This document shows positions 18,531 through 26,862 of a stretch of DNA of 64,000 nucleotides, piece by piece. The stretch lies in NCBI RefSeq assembly GCF_044430645.1, contig NZ_JAWUDN010000003.1:366308-430307 (forward strand), written 5' to 3'. Both the position numbers and the translations under genes were made by a program. Position 1 is the stretch's first letter. Each line of letters begins with the position of its first letter. Source of the DNA: Ewingella allii. GTDB lineage: Bacteria > Pseudomonadota > Gammaproteobacteria > Enterobacterales > Enterobacteriaceae. Below the pieces are notes generated by a model. That model searched no databases. It was not told the DNA's origin and saw only the letters and a list, made by a program, of their open reading frames with translations.

Positions 18531-19895
18531 TCAGGCGCAGATTTCATAGCAAGGAATATAGGCGCTGCCCGGCAGCTTCATACGGTGCTGGGCGACGAAA
18601 CCTTGCAGCAGGCTGTCCATTTTCTTCATTAATGCCGGGTCGCCGTGCAGCTTGAAACGACCATGTTTCTCGATTTCACGGATGCCGAACTCTTTCACGT
18701 TACCTGCCACAATCCCCGAGAAGGCTCGGCGCAGCGCGGCGGCCAGCTCTTCGGGTGGCTGGTCCGGGTAGAGATTCAGCGCGGCCATATTTTCGTGGTT
18801 CGGCTCAAACGGCATTTGCAGGTCCGGCGCGATACGAATCGACCAGTTGAAACTGTAAGCATCGCCACTGTTGCGACGATTCTCTTTCACTAATGGCATC
18901 GCGCGCTTCATTTGGCGCGCCACTTCCACCGGATCATCAATGATAATGGTGTAGTGTTTGCGCGCCTCTTCACCCAGCGTGTCTTTAATGAAGGCGTCGA
19001 GCACGGTGAAGTAGTCGGCGCTCTCTTTCGGCCCGGTCAGAATCAGTGGCAGCACTTGGTCGCTGTTTTCCGGATTCATCAGAATACCCAGCAGATACAG
19101 CAACTCTTCGGCCGTGCCCACGCCGCCAGGGAAGATGATGATGCCATGCGCTATACGCACGAACGCCTCAAGGCGTTTTTCGATATCTGGCATGATAATC
19201 AGTTCATTAACCAACGGGTTAGGTGGCTCTGCCGCGATGATTGATGGCTCGGTCATGCCGATAAAGCGGCCGAGTTTATAACGCTGCTGCGCGTGGCCTA
19301 CTGCCGCGCCTTTCATTGGGGCTTCCATCGCGCCCGGCCCACAGCCGGTGCAAATATTCAGTTCGCGCAGGCCTAATTGGCTGCCGACGTTGCGCGCATA
19401 CTGGTATTCCACTTCATTAATAGAGTGACCGCCCCAGCAAACCACCATGTTAGGGTCTTCATCCAGATGCAGCGCCCGGGCGTTACGCAGGATAGAAAAC
19501 ACCATGTTGGTCAGGTGGACGGAGTTCTCTTTGTCGAAGTTTTCGAAGCGATTATTGTTGGCGATCTGCGCGTTTACAAACAGGATATCGCGCAGCACGG
19601 CGAACAGGTTGGCTTGCAGGGAGCGAATGATCCGGCCATCGACAAAGGCATCTTCCGGTGGGTTCACTAACTCCAGTTTCACGCCGCGCTCGCGGCGTAA
19701 CACGTTTATATCAAAGCTTTCGTAGCGGTCGAGCAGCTCTTTACTGCTATCAGTCTGGCTGCCGCTATTGAGCACGGCGAGTGAGCAATTGCGGAACAGG
19801 CGGTACAGGTCGCTGCTCGCAGTGCGTTTGAGCATGTCGACTTCCAACTGCGACAACAAATCCATTGAGCCCAACGGGCTGATATGTGTGATCAA
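18531..19895 (-). CDS. ppnN: Pyrimidine/purine nucleotide 5'-monophosphate nucleosidase
   Basis: Hydrolyses nucleoside monophosphates to base and ribose 5-phosphate; the E. coli enzyme is stimulated by (p)ppGpp. The 454 residues equal the E. coli length. Three parts are seen: an N-terminal DUF4478 domain (about 1-130), a LOG-type catalytic core with CGPGAMEAP (185-193) and PGGVGTAEE (256-264), and a C-terminal DUF3412 region (about 330-454). The N-terminus MITHISPLGSMD is almost identical to the E. coli protein and fixes the start. The 243 bases between it and queF hold no gene. Confidence 0.97.
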   Translation of the reverse strand: MITHISPLGSMDLLSQLEVDMLKRTASSDLYRLFRNCSLAVLNSGSQTDSSKELLDRYESFDINVLRRERGVKLELVNPPEDAFVDGRIIRSLQANLFAVLRDILFVNAQIANNNRFENFDKENSVHLTNMVFSILRNARALHLDEDPNMVVCWGGHSINEVEYQYARNVGSQLGLRELNICTGCGPGAMEAPMKGAAVGHAQQRYKLGRFIGMTEPSIIAAEPPNPLVNELIIMPDIEKRLEAFVRIAHGIIIFPGGVGTAEELLYLLGILMNPENSDQVLPLILTGPKESADYFTVLDAFIKDTLGEEARKHYTIIIDDPVEVARQMKRAMPLVKENRRNSGDAYSFNWSIRIAPDLQMPFEPNHENMAALNLYPDQPPEELAAALRRAFSGIVAGNVKEFGIREIEKHGRFKLHGDPALMKKMDSLLQGFVAQHRMKLPGSAYIPCYEICA

Positions 19896-20096
19896 AGTTG
19901 CTCCTTTACGCCCGATGGGCGGTATTCACTTCTGCCGGCAGAAAGGCTGCACATGATTTTTGGGATCTCGCTTTTTGCGGCGTGCCGGATCCTGATGGCA
20001 GGAATATTTAGCTGATTCCGAAGGCGCCGTGGCGATGAGATACGCCGCGTAACGCCTTCAGAATTAACAGTAACCTCGTCCTCCGGCTTTTACCAA

Positions 20097-20126
20097 CTCA
20101 AGCTGACTGTTAGGTCAGTTCTTGAG
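20097..20126. other. Strong hairpin just downstream of queF
   Basis: CTCAAG-CTGAC pairs with GTCAG-CTTGAG around a 6-base loop, with a two-base TT bulge. It starts 13 bases after the queF stop. Neither side has a convincing T run, so its role as a terminator or an RNA 3' end protector is open. Confidence 0.55.
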
Positions 20127-20138
20127 CGGCATCTCGCA

Positions 20139-20984
20139 TTATTGTCTGACAAGACGAGCCGTTGCAGGAGTGAACGGGAAGTTGGATCGCCACGGGTTAA
20201 TGTCTAAACCGCCGCGACGGGTGTAACGAGCATAAACGGCTAATGTTTCAGGCGTGCAGAAATGCATGATGTCGTTAAAGATGCGTTCAACACATTGCTC
20301 ATGAAATTCATTGTGATTGCGGAAGGAAACCAGATAGCGCAGCAAGGCTTCGCGATTGATTTTCGGCCCGCGATACTGAATTTGCACCGAGCCCCAGTCG
20401 GGCTGATGGGTGATCAGGCAGTTGGATTTCAACAAGTGGCTGACCAGCGACTCTTCGACCATCTCATCGCCGGCGGCTTGTGCCAGATAATCGGTGCTGA
20501 ATTCGTAGCTGTCGATGGTGATGTCTTGATTGTCGATGCACTCACCGGCAAAACGGCCAACCGGGCTGCCTTCCACGTCTTCAAGGCGAGTGAGGGTGAC
20601 GCTGACGTCCCCTTCGGCGCAGGCGCTGAGATCACGAGTTAATGTCTCTAACACCACGTCCCAGCTGGCGAATTTGGTCTGGTTGAAGCTGTTCAGGTAC
20701 AGCTTAAAGCTTTTGGATTCGATCAGATTAATGCTGTTAGCATTCAGGCTAATCTCACCTACCGCCACCTGCGGCAAGCCTTTGTCGTTGAGCCAGGACA
20801 ATTCGTAGAGTGTCCAGATATCCGCGCCGTGAAACGGCAAATTGTCGGGGAACAGCCCCAAAGGCTCGCGGTTCATGCTGCGCGGAACGGCTTGCAGCAG
20901 CGACGCGTCATACTGGTCGCGATAAGGCGTTGATTTGCCCAATGTCAGCTGCGAGAGGGCGGGGTTATCCTGATATAAGGACAT
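20139..20984 (-). CDS. queF: NADPH-dependent 7-cyano-7-deazaguanine reductase
   Basis: Reduces preQ0 to preQ1 in the queuosine pathway. The 281-residue product is the long, two-module QueF type (282 in E. coli). The substrate-binding ESKSFKLYLNSFNQT (about 89-103) is intact. The catalytic cysteine that forms the thioimide is C189 in LKSNCLITHQPDW, with D196 as the proton donor. The gene is divergent from syd. No preQ1 riboswitch is evident in the 90-base gap upstream. Confidence 0.97.
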   Translation of the reverse strand: MSLYQDNPALSQLTLGKSTPYRDQYDASLLQAVPRSMNREPLGLFPDNLPFHGADIWTLYELSWLNDKGLPQVAVGEISLNANSINLIESKSFKLYLNSFNQTKFASWDVVLETLTRDLSACAEGDVSVTLTRLEDVEGSPVGRFAGECIDNQDITIDSYEFSTDYLAQAAGDEMVEESLVSHLLKSNCLITHQPDWGSVQIQYRGPKINREALLRYLVSFRNHNEFHEQCVERIFNDIMHFCTPETLAVYARYTRRGGLDINPWRSNFPFTPATARLVRQ

Positions 20985-21077
20985 GCTGTCACCTTAGTCT
21001 AAGTTCTGGGTACAATAGAATATGAGAAAACCTTTCACGCTAGTTTAACTTAGCCCGGTATGAAGATGAGAGAATTT

Positions 21078-21629
21078 ATGGCTTCAGATGTTTCTGTAGC
21101 ATTACGTGAGTTTACCCAGCGTTATGTGGATTTTTGGCAGCAAGAGACAGGTTTCCCGCCGTCGAGCGAGGATCTGCTGGGCGTTGACTCCCCCTGCGTA
21201 GTGAAAAGCAGCGACACCGCCGTCTACTGGCTGACCCAGGTTTTCAGCCCTGAAGAGACATTAGTCAACGTTGAACGCGCGCTCGACTTGCAGCTGCGCC
21301 CCGAAGCTCACGCGTTTTATACCACCCAGTTCGCCGGGGATATGTCGGCTAAATGGCAGGACCAGCGCCTAACTCTGCTGCAGGTTTGGAGCCCGGAAGA
21401 CTTCACTCGTCTGCAAGAAAACCTGATTGGCCATCTGGTGACTCAGAAGCGACTAAAACTCACACCGACCATTTTCTTGGCTACCACTGACTCCGAAATG
21501 AGCATGGTTTCGCTGTGCAATGTTAGCGGCGAGGTGGTGCTGGAACAGTTTGGTAGCAAGAAGCGAACTCTGCTGGCACCTACGTTGTCAGAGTTTTTAG
21601 CAGGGCTTTCTCCTGCTTTTCCGGATTAA
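21078..21629 (+). CDS. syd: SecY-interacting protein Syd
   Basis: Peripheral cytoplasmic protein that binds SecY and may check translocon integrity. I choose ATG 21078 (MASDVSVALREF), giving 183 residues against 181 in E. coli; an ATG at 21060 adds six residues with no family support. The conserved HAFYTTQFAGDM, ENLIGHLVTQKRLKL and CNVSGEVVLEQFG stretches are present. As in E. coli, csrB lies directly downstream on the same strand. Confidence 0.95.
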   Translation: MASDVSVALREFTQRYVDFWQQETGFPPSSEDLLGVDSPCVVKSSDTAVYWLTQVFSPEETLVNVERALDLQLRPEAHAFYTTQFAGDMSAKWQDQRLTLLQVWSPEDFTRLQENLIGHLVTQKRLKLTPTIFLATTDSEMSMVSLCNVSGEVVLEQFGSKKRTLLAPTLSEFLAGLSPAFPD

Positions 21630-21664
21630 GTCAGACAGTTGATTCAAGCCAATTGGCTCACAAG

Positions 21665-21686
21665 CGTGTGAGAGATCTCTCACACG
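21665..21686 (+). promoter_or_regulatory. UvrY (SirA/GacA-type) binding palindrome upstream of csrB
   Basis: A perfect 22-bp palindrome whose core TGTGAGAGATCTCTCACA (21667-21684) matches the known UvrY/SirA box upstream of csrB. It is centred about 180 bases before the predicted CsrB start. BarA-UvrY control of CsrB is therefore expected, although barA and uvrY are not in the window. Confidence 0.88.
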
Positions 21687-21750
21687 GCCTGTAAGATATG
21701 TCGTTTAATCGTTCGCGCTATTTCTTCAGTCCATTAGTACAACCTTTAAA

Positions 21751-21763
21751 TAACAATGAGTTA
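21751..21763 (+). promoter_or_regulatory. Candidate IHF site between UvrY box and csrB promoter
   Basis: TAACAATGAGTTA matches the IHF consensus WATCAANNNNTTR at all but one fixed position and is preceded by the A/T-rich CTTTAAA. IHF bending between the UvrY box and the promoter is known for csrB in E. coli. A motif this short is only suggestive. Confidence 0.5.
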
Positions 21764-21820
21764 GGTTGTGGTTGCCCATAAGTGATAGTTACTTAGCTAT
21801 CATTTGTCTCACAAGCTACC

Positions 21821-21849
21821 TTGTTCGACGTCACAAAATAGACGATTCT
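21821..21849 (+). promoter_or_regulatory. csrB core promoter
   Basis: -35 TTGTTC (21821-21826), a 17-bp spacer and -10 GATTCT (21844-21849), about 7 bases before the RNA start at 21856. The -10 is weak, which fits an activator-dependent promoter. Confidence 0.65.
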
Positions 21850-21855
21850 AACTGT

Positions 21856-22216
21856 GTCGAAGGATGACATGAGACAGAACATTAGGATGATGGCTGTTTC
21901 ATAAAGTAGGGGATAGGCTCAGGAAGAGTCAGGACAGCATCGGAGTATGCTAGGATGTTTCAGGACGAAACAAGGGACACCTCCAGGACGGAGATTGAGA
22001 GCTCGGAAAGGATAACGAGTGGGTCAGGAAGACTAAAGGATCAATATCAGGAAGATATTAGGAAGACTCGTCAGGATGAAAGTTGGACGATGCAAAGGAT
22101 GGCTGGTTAGGATAACCAAAGGAAAAGTTTTCAGGGATTGAGCAGGGAGCACTTAGGTAGCTGGATTGCTATAAAACGAACCGGGGGCACTGTGCAAACA
22201 GTGCCCCCAACTTTTT
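21856..22216 (+). ncRNA. csrB: CsrB small regulatory RNA
   Basis: RNA that sequesters the translational regulator CsrA. About 361 nt (369 in E. coli). It contains 25 GGA triplets, many as CAGGA or AGGAT in the loops of small hairpins such as TCAGGA and TTAGGA repeats. Several stretches match E. coli CsrB, for example GGACACCTCCAGGA near 21975-21990 and GAGCAGGGAGCA near 22140. It ends in the terminator GGGGGCACTG/CAGTGCCCCC (22183-22208) with CTTTTT. Its place directly after syd is conserved. There is no protein gene in 21630-22326. Confidence 0.96.
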
Positions 22217-22326
22217 GTCTCTATCTTCTGCTTTCAACATCTTCTCATTTTAACCGCGCATTTCTCTGCCCAAGCCCTGTTCAGCGGCTCAGGCAGTTGC
22301 CTTCTCAGTGCCTATTTGCCAATAAC

Positions 22327-23565
22327 TTACCCAATAGCGCCCAGCGCATCTTCTTTACTTTGGCGCTTTGGCAGCAAGAATAAAGTCGCATAGATATCTA
22401 ACAGGTAGATGGCTGCCAGCAAGCTGATGGCGGCGGTGAAGGAGACTTGCGACACCAGCATGCCTATCACCAGTGGCCCGAAACCGCCCACGCCCCGCCC
22501 GACGTTAAACAAGATATTTTGTGCCGTAGCGCGAACATTTACCGGATAAGTGTCTGATATCAAACCGCCATATCCCCCAATCATGCCATTGACGAACATC
22601 CCCATCACGGCACCGGCGAACAGCATCGCCGTAGGATCGGTGAGCTGGGCGTAGCACACTACCATCAGCACCGCGCCGATTTGGTAAATCAGGAAGATTT
22701 TCCAGCGCGGGAAACGATCCGCCAGCACGCCGAACAGCCAGATGCCGAACGTCATGCCAATCACCGTCACGGCGGTCCACAGGCCCGATTTGGTCAGCGA
22801 GAAGCCGAAGTTCTTCGACAGGTAGCTTGGCATCCAGATCATCAGCCCGTAATAGCCAAAATTCTGCACCGAGCAGAGGATCAGAATGCCGATGCTGGCT
22901 TTGGTGGTAGGTACATCTTTGAACAGCAATTTGACCCGGCTGAACAGCGATTCCGTCGGCGCGCTGCTGGCGTGTTTGACGAACTCCTCTGGCTCACCCA
23001 TGGTGCGGCGAATCAGGAAGGAGGCGAGGGCAGGCAGTAAGCCTACCAGGAACATGCCGCGCCAGCCGATGACACCTAGCAGCAGCGGCGTCAGGAATGC
23101 CGCAAGCAAGACGCCAAGCTGCCAGCCCATGCCGACGTAAGCCGAAGCCCGGTTGCGCTTCTCTGCGGGCCACGCCTCGGCGATTAACGCCATGCCAATG
23201 CCAAACTCTCCGCCCAGACCAACGCCCGCCAAGGTGCGGTAGGCCAGCAAATCCCAGTACCCCTGAGCGATAGCGCACAGGCCGGTAAACAGGGAAAACA
23301 TCAAAATCGTGAAGGTCAGGACGCGAATTCGCCCGAAGCGATCGCTGATAGGCCCGAAAATCACGCCGCCAAGCACGGCACCTATTAGCGTCCAGGTGAC
23401 CAGTGAACCGCTTTGAGATGAGGTCAGGCCCAGCTCTGTGGCGATGGCGGGCAGCATAAATCCGAGAATTAACAGGTCGAAACCATCCATGGCGTAGCCA
23501 GTGACGGAGGCAATCATCGCTTTGGCCGGGGTGGCGTGGGCTTTTTTGGTGTGTTGGACAGGCAT
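22327..23565 (-). CDS. MFS transporter, aromatic/organic acid:H+ symporter-like
   Basis: About 412 residues with twelve predicted transmembrane helices. The first helix carries GYAMDGFDLLILGFMLP, a DGFD-type motif of the aromatic acid:H+ symporter and sialate/sugar-acid branches. The loop after helix 2 has the major facilitator motif GPISDRFGRIRVL, and GVGLGGEFGIGMALIAEAW follows. I start at ATG 23565 (MPVQHTKKAHATPAKAM); the frame stays open to 23742, but that stretch is not family-like. The substrate cannot be named. The gene sits between csrB and yqcC, which adjoin in E. coli, and runs against csrB. Confidence 0.88.
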   Translation of the reverse strand: MPVQHTKKAHATPAKAMIASVTGYAMDGFDLLILGFMLPAIATELGLTSSQSGSLVTWTLIGAVLGGVIFGPISDRFGRIRVLTFTILMFSLFTGLCAIAQGYWDLLAYRTLAGVGLGGEFGIGMALIAEAWPAEKRNRASAYVGMGWQLGVLLAAFLTPLLLGVIGWRGMFLVGLLPALASFLIRRTMGEPEEFVKHASSAPTESLFSRVKLLFKDVPTTKASIGILILCSVQNFGYYGLMIWMPSYLSKNFGFSLTKSGLWTAVTVIGMTFGIWLFGVLADRFPRWKIFLIYQIGAVLMVVCYAQLTDPTAMLFAGAVMGMFVNGMIGGYGGLISDTYPVNVRATAQNILFNVGRGVGGFGPLVIGMLVSQVSFTAAISLLAAIYLLDIYATLFLLPKRQSKEDALGAIG

Positions 23566-23767
23566 AGTCAGCGTCAAGTTATGTAAAGTTGGATTATTTT
23601 GCCCGCAGAGCACGCTAAGTACCAGTATGAAAAACCTATAGATAAGAATTAGCGATAAGCTTAGAAGGGGCATAGCTGGCAGTTGGGGCCTTACGGCTTC
23701 AATGCTATGCTTTGCCACATTGTGAGAGCCTTTGACGCCCACAAATAATGAATGCAGAGAGAGTGCG

Positions 23768-24091
23768 ATGAGTTCAGAAAGTACAGAAAATCAGGTTCGC
23801 CATATTTTACACGATATTGAACAGGCTATGCGTCGGCTGGACCTGTGGAGCGAAGTTCCACCTGAGGCGGAAGCCTTTGACAGCGTTGAGCCTTTCTCCG
23901 TCGACACCATGAATGCCGAGCAGTGGCTGCAATGGGTGCTGGTACCAAGGATGTTTGCTTTATTGGCCGCCGAAGCCGATTTACCGACCCGCTTTGCGAT
24001 TACGCCTTATTTCGAAGTCGCCTTGCCTGAGGCTTACTCCCTGCTGGCTGAGCTGCAGCGTCTGGACGATTTGCTGAATATAGAAGACTGA
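23768..24091 (+). CDS. yqcC: YqcC family protein
   Basis: Small protein of unknown function, 107 residues from ATG 23768 (MSSESTENQVRHIL), preceded by AGAGAGAG. An earlier in-frame ATG at 23732 would add twelve residues and overlap the divergent region. The core FSVDTMNAEQWLQWVLVPRM is the family signature. One base separates it from truC, so the pair is co-transcribed as in E. coli. Confidence 0.93.
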   Translation: MSSESTENQVRHILHDIEQAMRRLDLWSEVPPEAEAFDSVEPFSVDTMNAEQWLQWVLVPRMFALLAAEADLPTRFAITPYFEVALPEAYSLLAELQRLDDLLNIED

Positions 24092-24092
24092 C

Positions 24093-24863
24093 ATGCTGGA
24101 AATTTTGTATCAGGACGAGCATCTGGTGGCGGTGAACAAGCCCGCTGGCATGTTGGTTCATCGTAGTTGGCTGGACAAACATGAAACCGTTTTTGCGATG
24201 CAAACGTTGCGCGATCAAATTGGTCAGCACGTGTTTACCGTGCATCGTCTGGATAAGCCGACCTCGGGCGTGCTGCTGTTCGCACTGTCCAGCGAGGTTG
24301 CGCGGCTGCTGTCGCAGCAGCTAGAAACGCGCCAAATGAATAAGACCTACCACGCGGTGGTGCGCGGCTACGTGGCTGAAGACGCCACGCTGGATTATCC
24401 TTTGACCGAAGAGCTGGACAAGATTGCCGATAAGTTCGCCAACCCTGACAAAGCCCCTCAGCCTGCCGTGACGCACTATCGCGTGCTGGCTCAGGTGGAG
24501 ATGCCCGTGCCGGTTGGGCGTTACGACACGGCGCGCTACAGCTTGGTTGAGCTTAAACCGGAGACCGGCCGCAAGCACCAGCTGCGCCGCCATATGACCC
24601 ACCTCCGCCATCCGATTTTGGGCGACAGCGCCCACGGCGACTTGAAGCAAAATCGTGGCATGGTGGAGCACTTTGACTGCCCCGGCTTAATGCTGCACGC
24701 CAGCCATCTGCAATTGCCTCACCCGGTGACGGGCGACATGCTGGAGATCACCGCCAAGTGGGATAATCGCTGGCAAAGTTTGGTCGAACGTTTCGGCTGG
24801 CTGGCGCGTGTCCCTGCACTTGAAAGGGTTGAGTTTGCTGCCGACTGCGGTCAGGATAGCTAA
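24093..24863 (+). CDS. truC: tRNA pseudouridine(65) synthase
   Basis: RluA-family synthase that makes pseudouridine at position 65 of some tRNAs. The 256-residue product compares with 260 in E. coli. The catalytic aspartate is D54 in VHRLDKPTSGVLLF. Further family stretches are LVAVNKPAGMLVHRS near the start and ETGRKHQLRRHMTHLRHPILGDSAHGD near residue 155. It is the middle gene of yqcC-truC-yqcA. Confidence 0.96.
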   Translation: MLEILYQDEHLVAVNKPAGMLVHRSWLDKHETVFAMQTLRDQIGQHVFTVHRLDKPTSGVLLFALSSEVARLLSQQLETRQMNKTYHAVVRGYVAEDATLDYPLTEELDKIADKFANPDKAPQPAVTHYRVLAQVEMPVPVGRYDTARYSLVELKPETGRKHQLRRHMTHLRHPILGDSAHGDLKQNRGMVEHFDCPGLMLHASHLQLPHPVTGDMLEITAKWDNRWQSLVERFGWLARVPALERVEFAADCGQDS

Positions 24864-24904
24864 CCATTTTTCAATGACTTTTAGATTAACGAGGGAATTA
24901 CACC

Positions 24905-25354
24905 ATGGCTGAGATTGGTATTTTTGTCGGCACCGTTTACGGCAATGCGCTGCTGGTAGCAGAAGAGGCTGAAACTGTTCTTAAGAAGCAGGGGCATCAG
25001 GTGAAACTGTTCGAAGAAGGCACATTGGAAGCCTGGCAATATTATCGTCACCATTTTGCCTTGGTAATTACCTCTACCACCGGTCAGGGCGACCTGCCGG
25101 ACAGCATTGCGCCGCTGTTTGCGGCTATCCGCGATACCGTCGGTTATCAGCCAGAATTGCGCTATGGCGTGATTGCACTGGGTGACAGCAGCTACGACCA
25201 CTTCTGCGGCGGCGGCCATAAAATGGATGATTTGCTGCAAGAGCAGGGCGCATCGCGTCTTGGCGATTTGCTGGAAATTGATGCCATGGAAACCGCCGAG
25301 CCGGAAACCGTGGCGGTTCCTTGGGCTGAAAAATGGGGCCAGCTGCTTAAATAA
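24905..25354 (+). CDS. yqcA: Flavodoxin-like protein YqcA
   Basis: 149-residue short-chain flavodoxin-fold protein that should bind FMN; the redox partner is unknown. The phosphate-binding loop is VGTVYGNAL at about residues 8-16. TSTTGQGDLPDS (about 57-68) and ALGDSSYDHFCGGGHKMD (about 95-112) form the flavin site. It ends the yqcC-truC-yqcA group. In E. coli the gud/barA region follows; here a terminator and then yaeH on the other strand follow. Confidence 0.95.
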   Translation: MAEIGIFVGTVYGNALLVAEEAETVLKKQGHQVKLFEEGTLEAWQYYRHHFALVITSTTGQGDLPDSIAPLFAAIRDTVGYQPELRYGVIALGDSSYDHFCGGGHKMDDLLQEQGASRLGDLLEIDAMETAEPETVAVPWAEKWGQLLK

Positions 25355-25376
25355 GCTTTCATGTCGCAGCGGCAAT

Positions 25377-25411
25377 AAAAAAGGTCAGGTTATTCACCTG
25401 ACCTTTTTTTA
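25377..25411. terminator. Bidirectional terminator between yqcA and yaeH
   Basis: AAGGTCAGGT (25381-25390) pairs with ACCTGACCTT (25396-25405) around TATTC. Runs of A before and T after allow it to end both convergent transcripts. Confidence 0.92.
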
Positions 25412-25440
25412 TATCAACCGAACGCGGCGGGCGTCGAAAC

Positions 25441-25830
25441 TTATCGGCCGCTGGTCAGTTTTTCCAGATCAGATTCGATCTCGGTGATCTTGTTTGCCAC
25501 CACGGATTCCAAATGACGCAGGTCATCAAGAATTTTACGTTTCAGATCGACTTCAACCTGATCGCGCTGACAGATTTGATCTAACTCATCAATGACATAG
25601 CGTAGATTCGGGCTGATTTCGTGAATTTCTTTATAGCCTTGGCCCGCATTGTCGGCCACGATCGTTTTACGCTGGCGTGGGTACTTAAACTTCACGCTTT
25701 TAGCAAAAAACTCGCCTTTATCTTTGCGGAAGTAGATCTTCAGAATGTCGTTATTGGCCTCCTGACGCAGGCTGTAACGATCGATGTCGTCAGGATTCGT
25801 AATACCCAAGCTTTTCAGGTTGTCATACAT
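25441..25830 (-). CDS. yaeH: DUF3461 family protein YaeH
   Basis: 129-residue cytoplasmic protein of unknown function (128 in E. coli). It starts MYDNLKSLGITNPDDIDRYSLRQEANND and is rich in charged residues, with a helical C-terminal third that looks coiled-coil-prone (about 85-125). It lies downstream of dapD on the same strand, as in E. coli. It is the first gene of the block that is not adjacent to yqcA on the E. coli map. Confidence 0.93.
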   Translation of the reverse strand: MYDNLKSLGITNPDDIDRYSLRQEANNDILKIYFRKDKGEFFAKSVKFKYPRQRKTIVADNAGQGYKEIHEISPNLRYVIDELDQICQRDQVEVDLKRKILDDLRHLESVVANKITEIESDLEKLTSGR

Positions 25831-25952
25831 AGCGCCACCTTTATTAGATTCTACTAGGAAGTTGTCATAATGAGCGAAACGACGGCCATTATCATTGATT
25901 TAAGGCAGAGTTTCCCATGATAAAAACGGCCGTCATAAAAGGGAATCACATC

Positions 25953-25979
25953 AATAAAATAGCGGGTAAATTCACCCGC
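25953..25979 (-). terminator. Terminator after dapD
   Basis: On the minus strand GCGGGT/ACCCGC (25962-25979) with a 6-base loop, followed by TATTTTATT. Confidence 0.8.
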
Positions 25980-25989
25980 CAAATTGAGT

Positions 25990-26814
25990 TTAGTCGATGG
26001 AACGCAATAACTCATTAAGACCGGTTTTGCCCAAGGTTTTGGCATCCACTTTCTTAACGATCACGGCACAGTACAGGCTGTATTTGCCATCTTTAGAAGG
26101 CAGGTTGCCGGAAACCACGACTGAGCCTGCTGGCACACGGCCGTAATGCACTTCGCCGGTTTCACGGTCATAAATCTTGGTGCTTTGACCGATGTAAACG
26201 CCCATGGAAATCACAGAGCCTTCTTCTACAATCACGCCTTCCACGATTTCTGAACGTGCACCGATGAAGCAGTTATCTTCGATGATCGTTGGGTTTGCCT
26301 GCAGTGGCTCCAGAACGCCGCCGATGCCCACGCCGCCGGACAGGTGAACGTTTTTACCGATCTGCGCACAAGAGCCTACGGTCGCCCAGGTATCAACCAT
26401 GGTGCCTTCATCAACGAACGCGCCGATGTTGACGTAAGAAGGCATCAGCACCACGTTACGGGCGATAAATGCACCTTTGCGCACAGCGGCTGGTGGCACG
26501 ACGCGGAAGCCTTCACGCTTGAAGCGCGCTTCGTCGTATTCGGCGAATTTCATTGGGACTTTGTCGTAGAAGCGGTTTTCCGCGCCTTCCATCACTTCGT
26601 TGTCATTGATTCTGAAAGAGAGCAGCACTGCCTTCTTTAGCCACTGATGCGTTACCCACTGACCATCAATTTTTTCTGCAACGCGCAGTTCGCCGCTGTC
26701 GATCTTATTGATCACTTGAGTCACGGCATCACGGGTTACGCTGTCTACGTTTGTCGGCGTAATGTCTGCGCGACGTTCGAAGGCTTCTTCAATTAGGGTT
26801 TGTAGTTGCTGCAT
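25990..26814 (-). CDS. dapD: 2,3,4,5-tetrahydropyridine-2,6-dicarboxylate N-succinyltransferase
   Basis: Succinyl-CoA-dependent step of the lysine/diaminopimelate pathway. The 274 residues equal the E. coli length. The N-terminal helical domain (about 1-100) is followed by a left-handed beta-helix of hexapeptide repeats (about 105-240), seen in VLMPSYVNIGAFVDEGTMVDTWATVGSCAQIG and later turns. It follows glnD with a 48-base gap and precedes yaeH. Confidence 0.98.
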   Translation of the reverse strand: MQQLQTLIEEAFERRADITPTNVDSVTRDAVTQVINKIDSGELRVAEKIDGQWVTHQWLKKAVLLSFRINDNEVMEGAENRFYDKVPMKFAEYDEARFKREGFRVVPPAAVRKGAFIARNVVLMPSYVNIGAFVDEGTMVDTWATVGSCAQIGKNVHLSGGVGIGGVLEPLQANPTIIEDNCFIGARSEIVEGVIVEEGSVISMGVYIGQSTKIYDRETGEVHYGRVPAGSVVVSGNLPSKDGKYSLYCAVIVKKVDAKTLGKTGLNELLRSID

Positions 26815-26862
26815 CCTGTTCTCTTTCCTGATAGTGGTGTTAAAAAGTTAATATTCTTTGTA

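Noticed and set aside
20985..21077. Possible preQ1 riboswitch upstream of queF
   Set aside because: The region is short and shows no aptamer-like stem-loop followed by an A-rich tail; enterobacterial queF is not known to use one.
21783..21801. GATAG/CTATC inverted repeat upstream of csrB as a second regulator site
   Set aside because: Five-bp arms with an 8-base gap are expected by chance in this A/T-rich region and match no operator I know.
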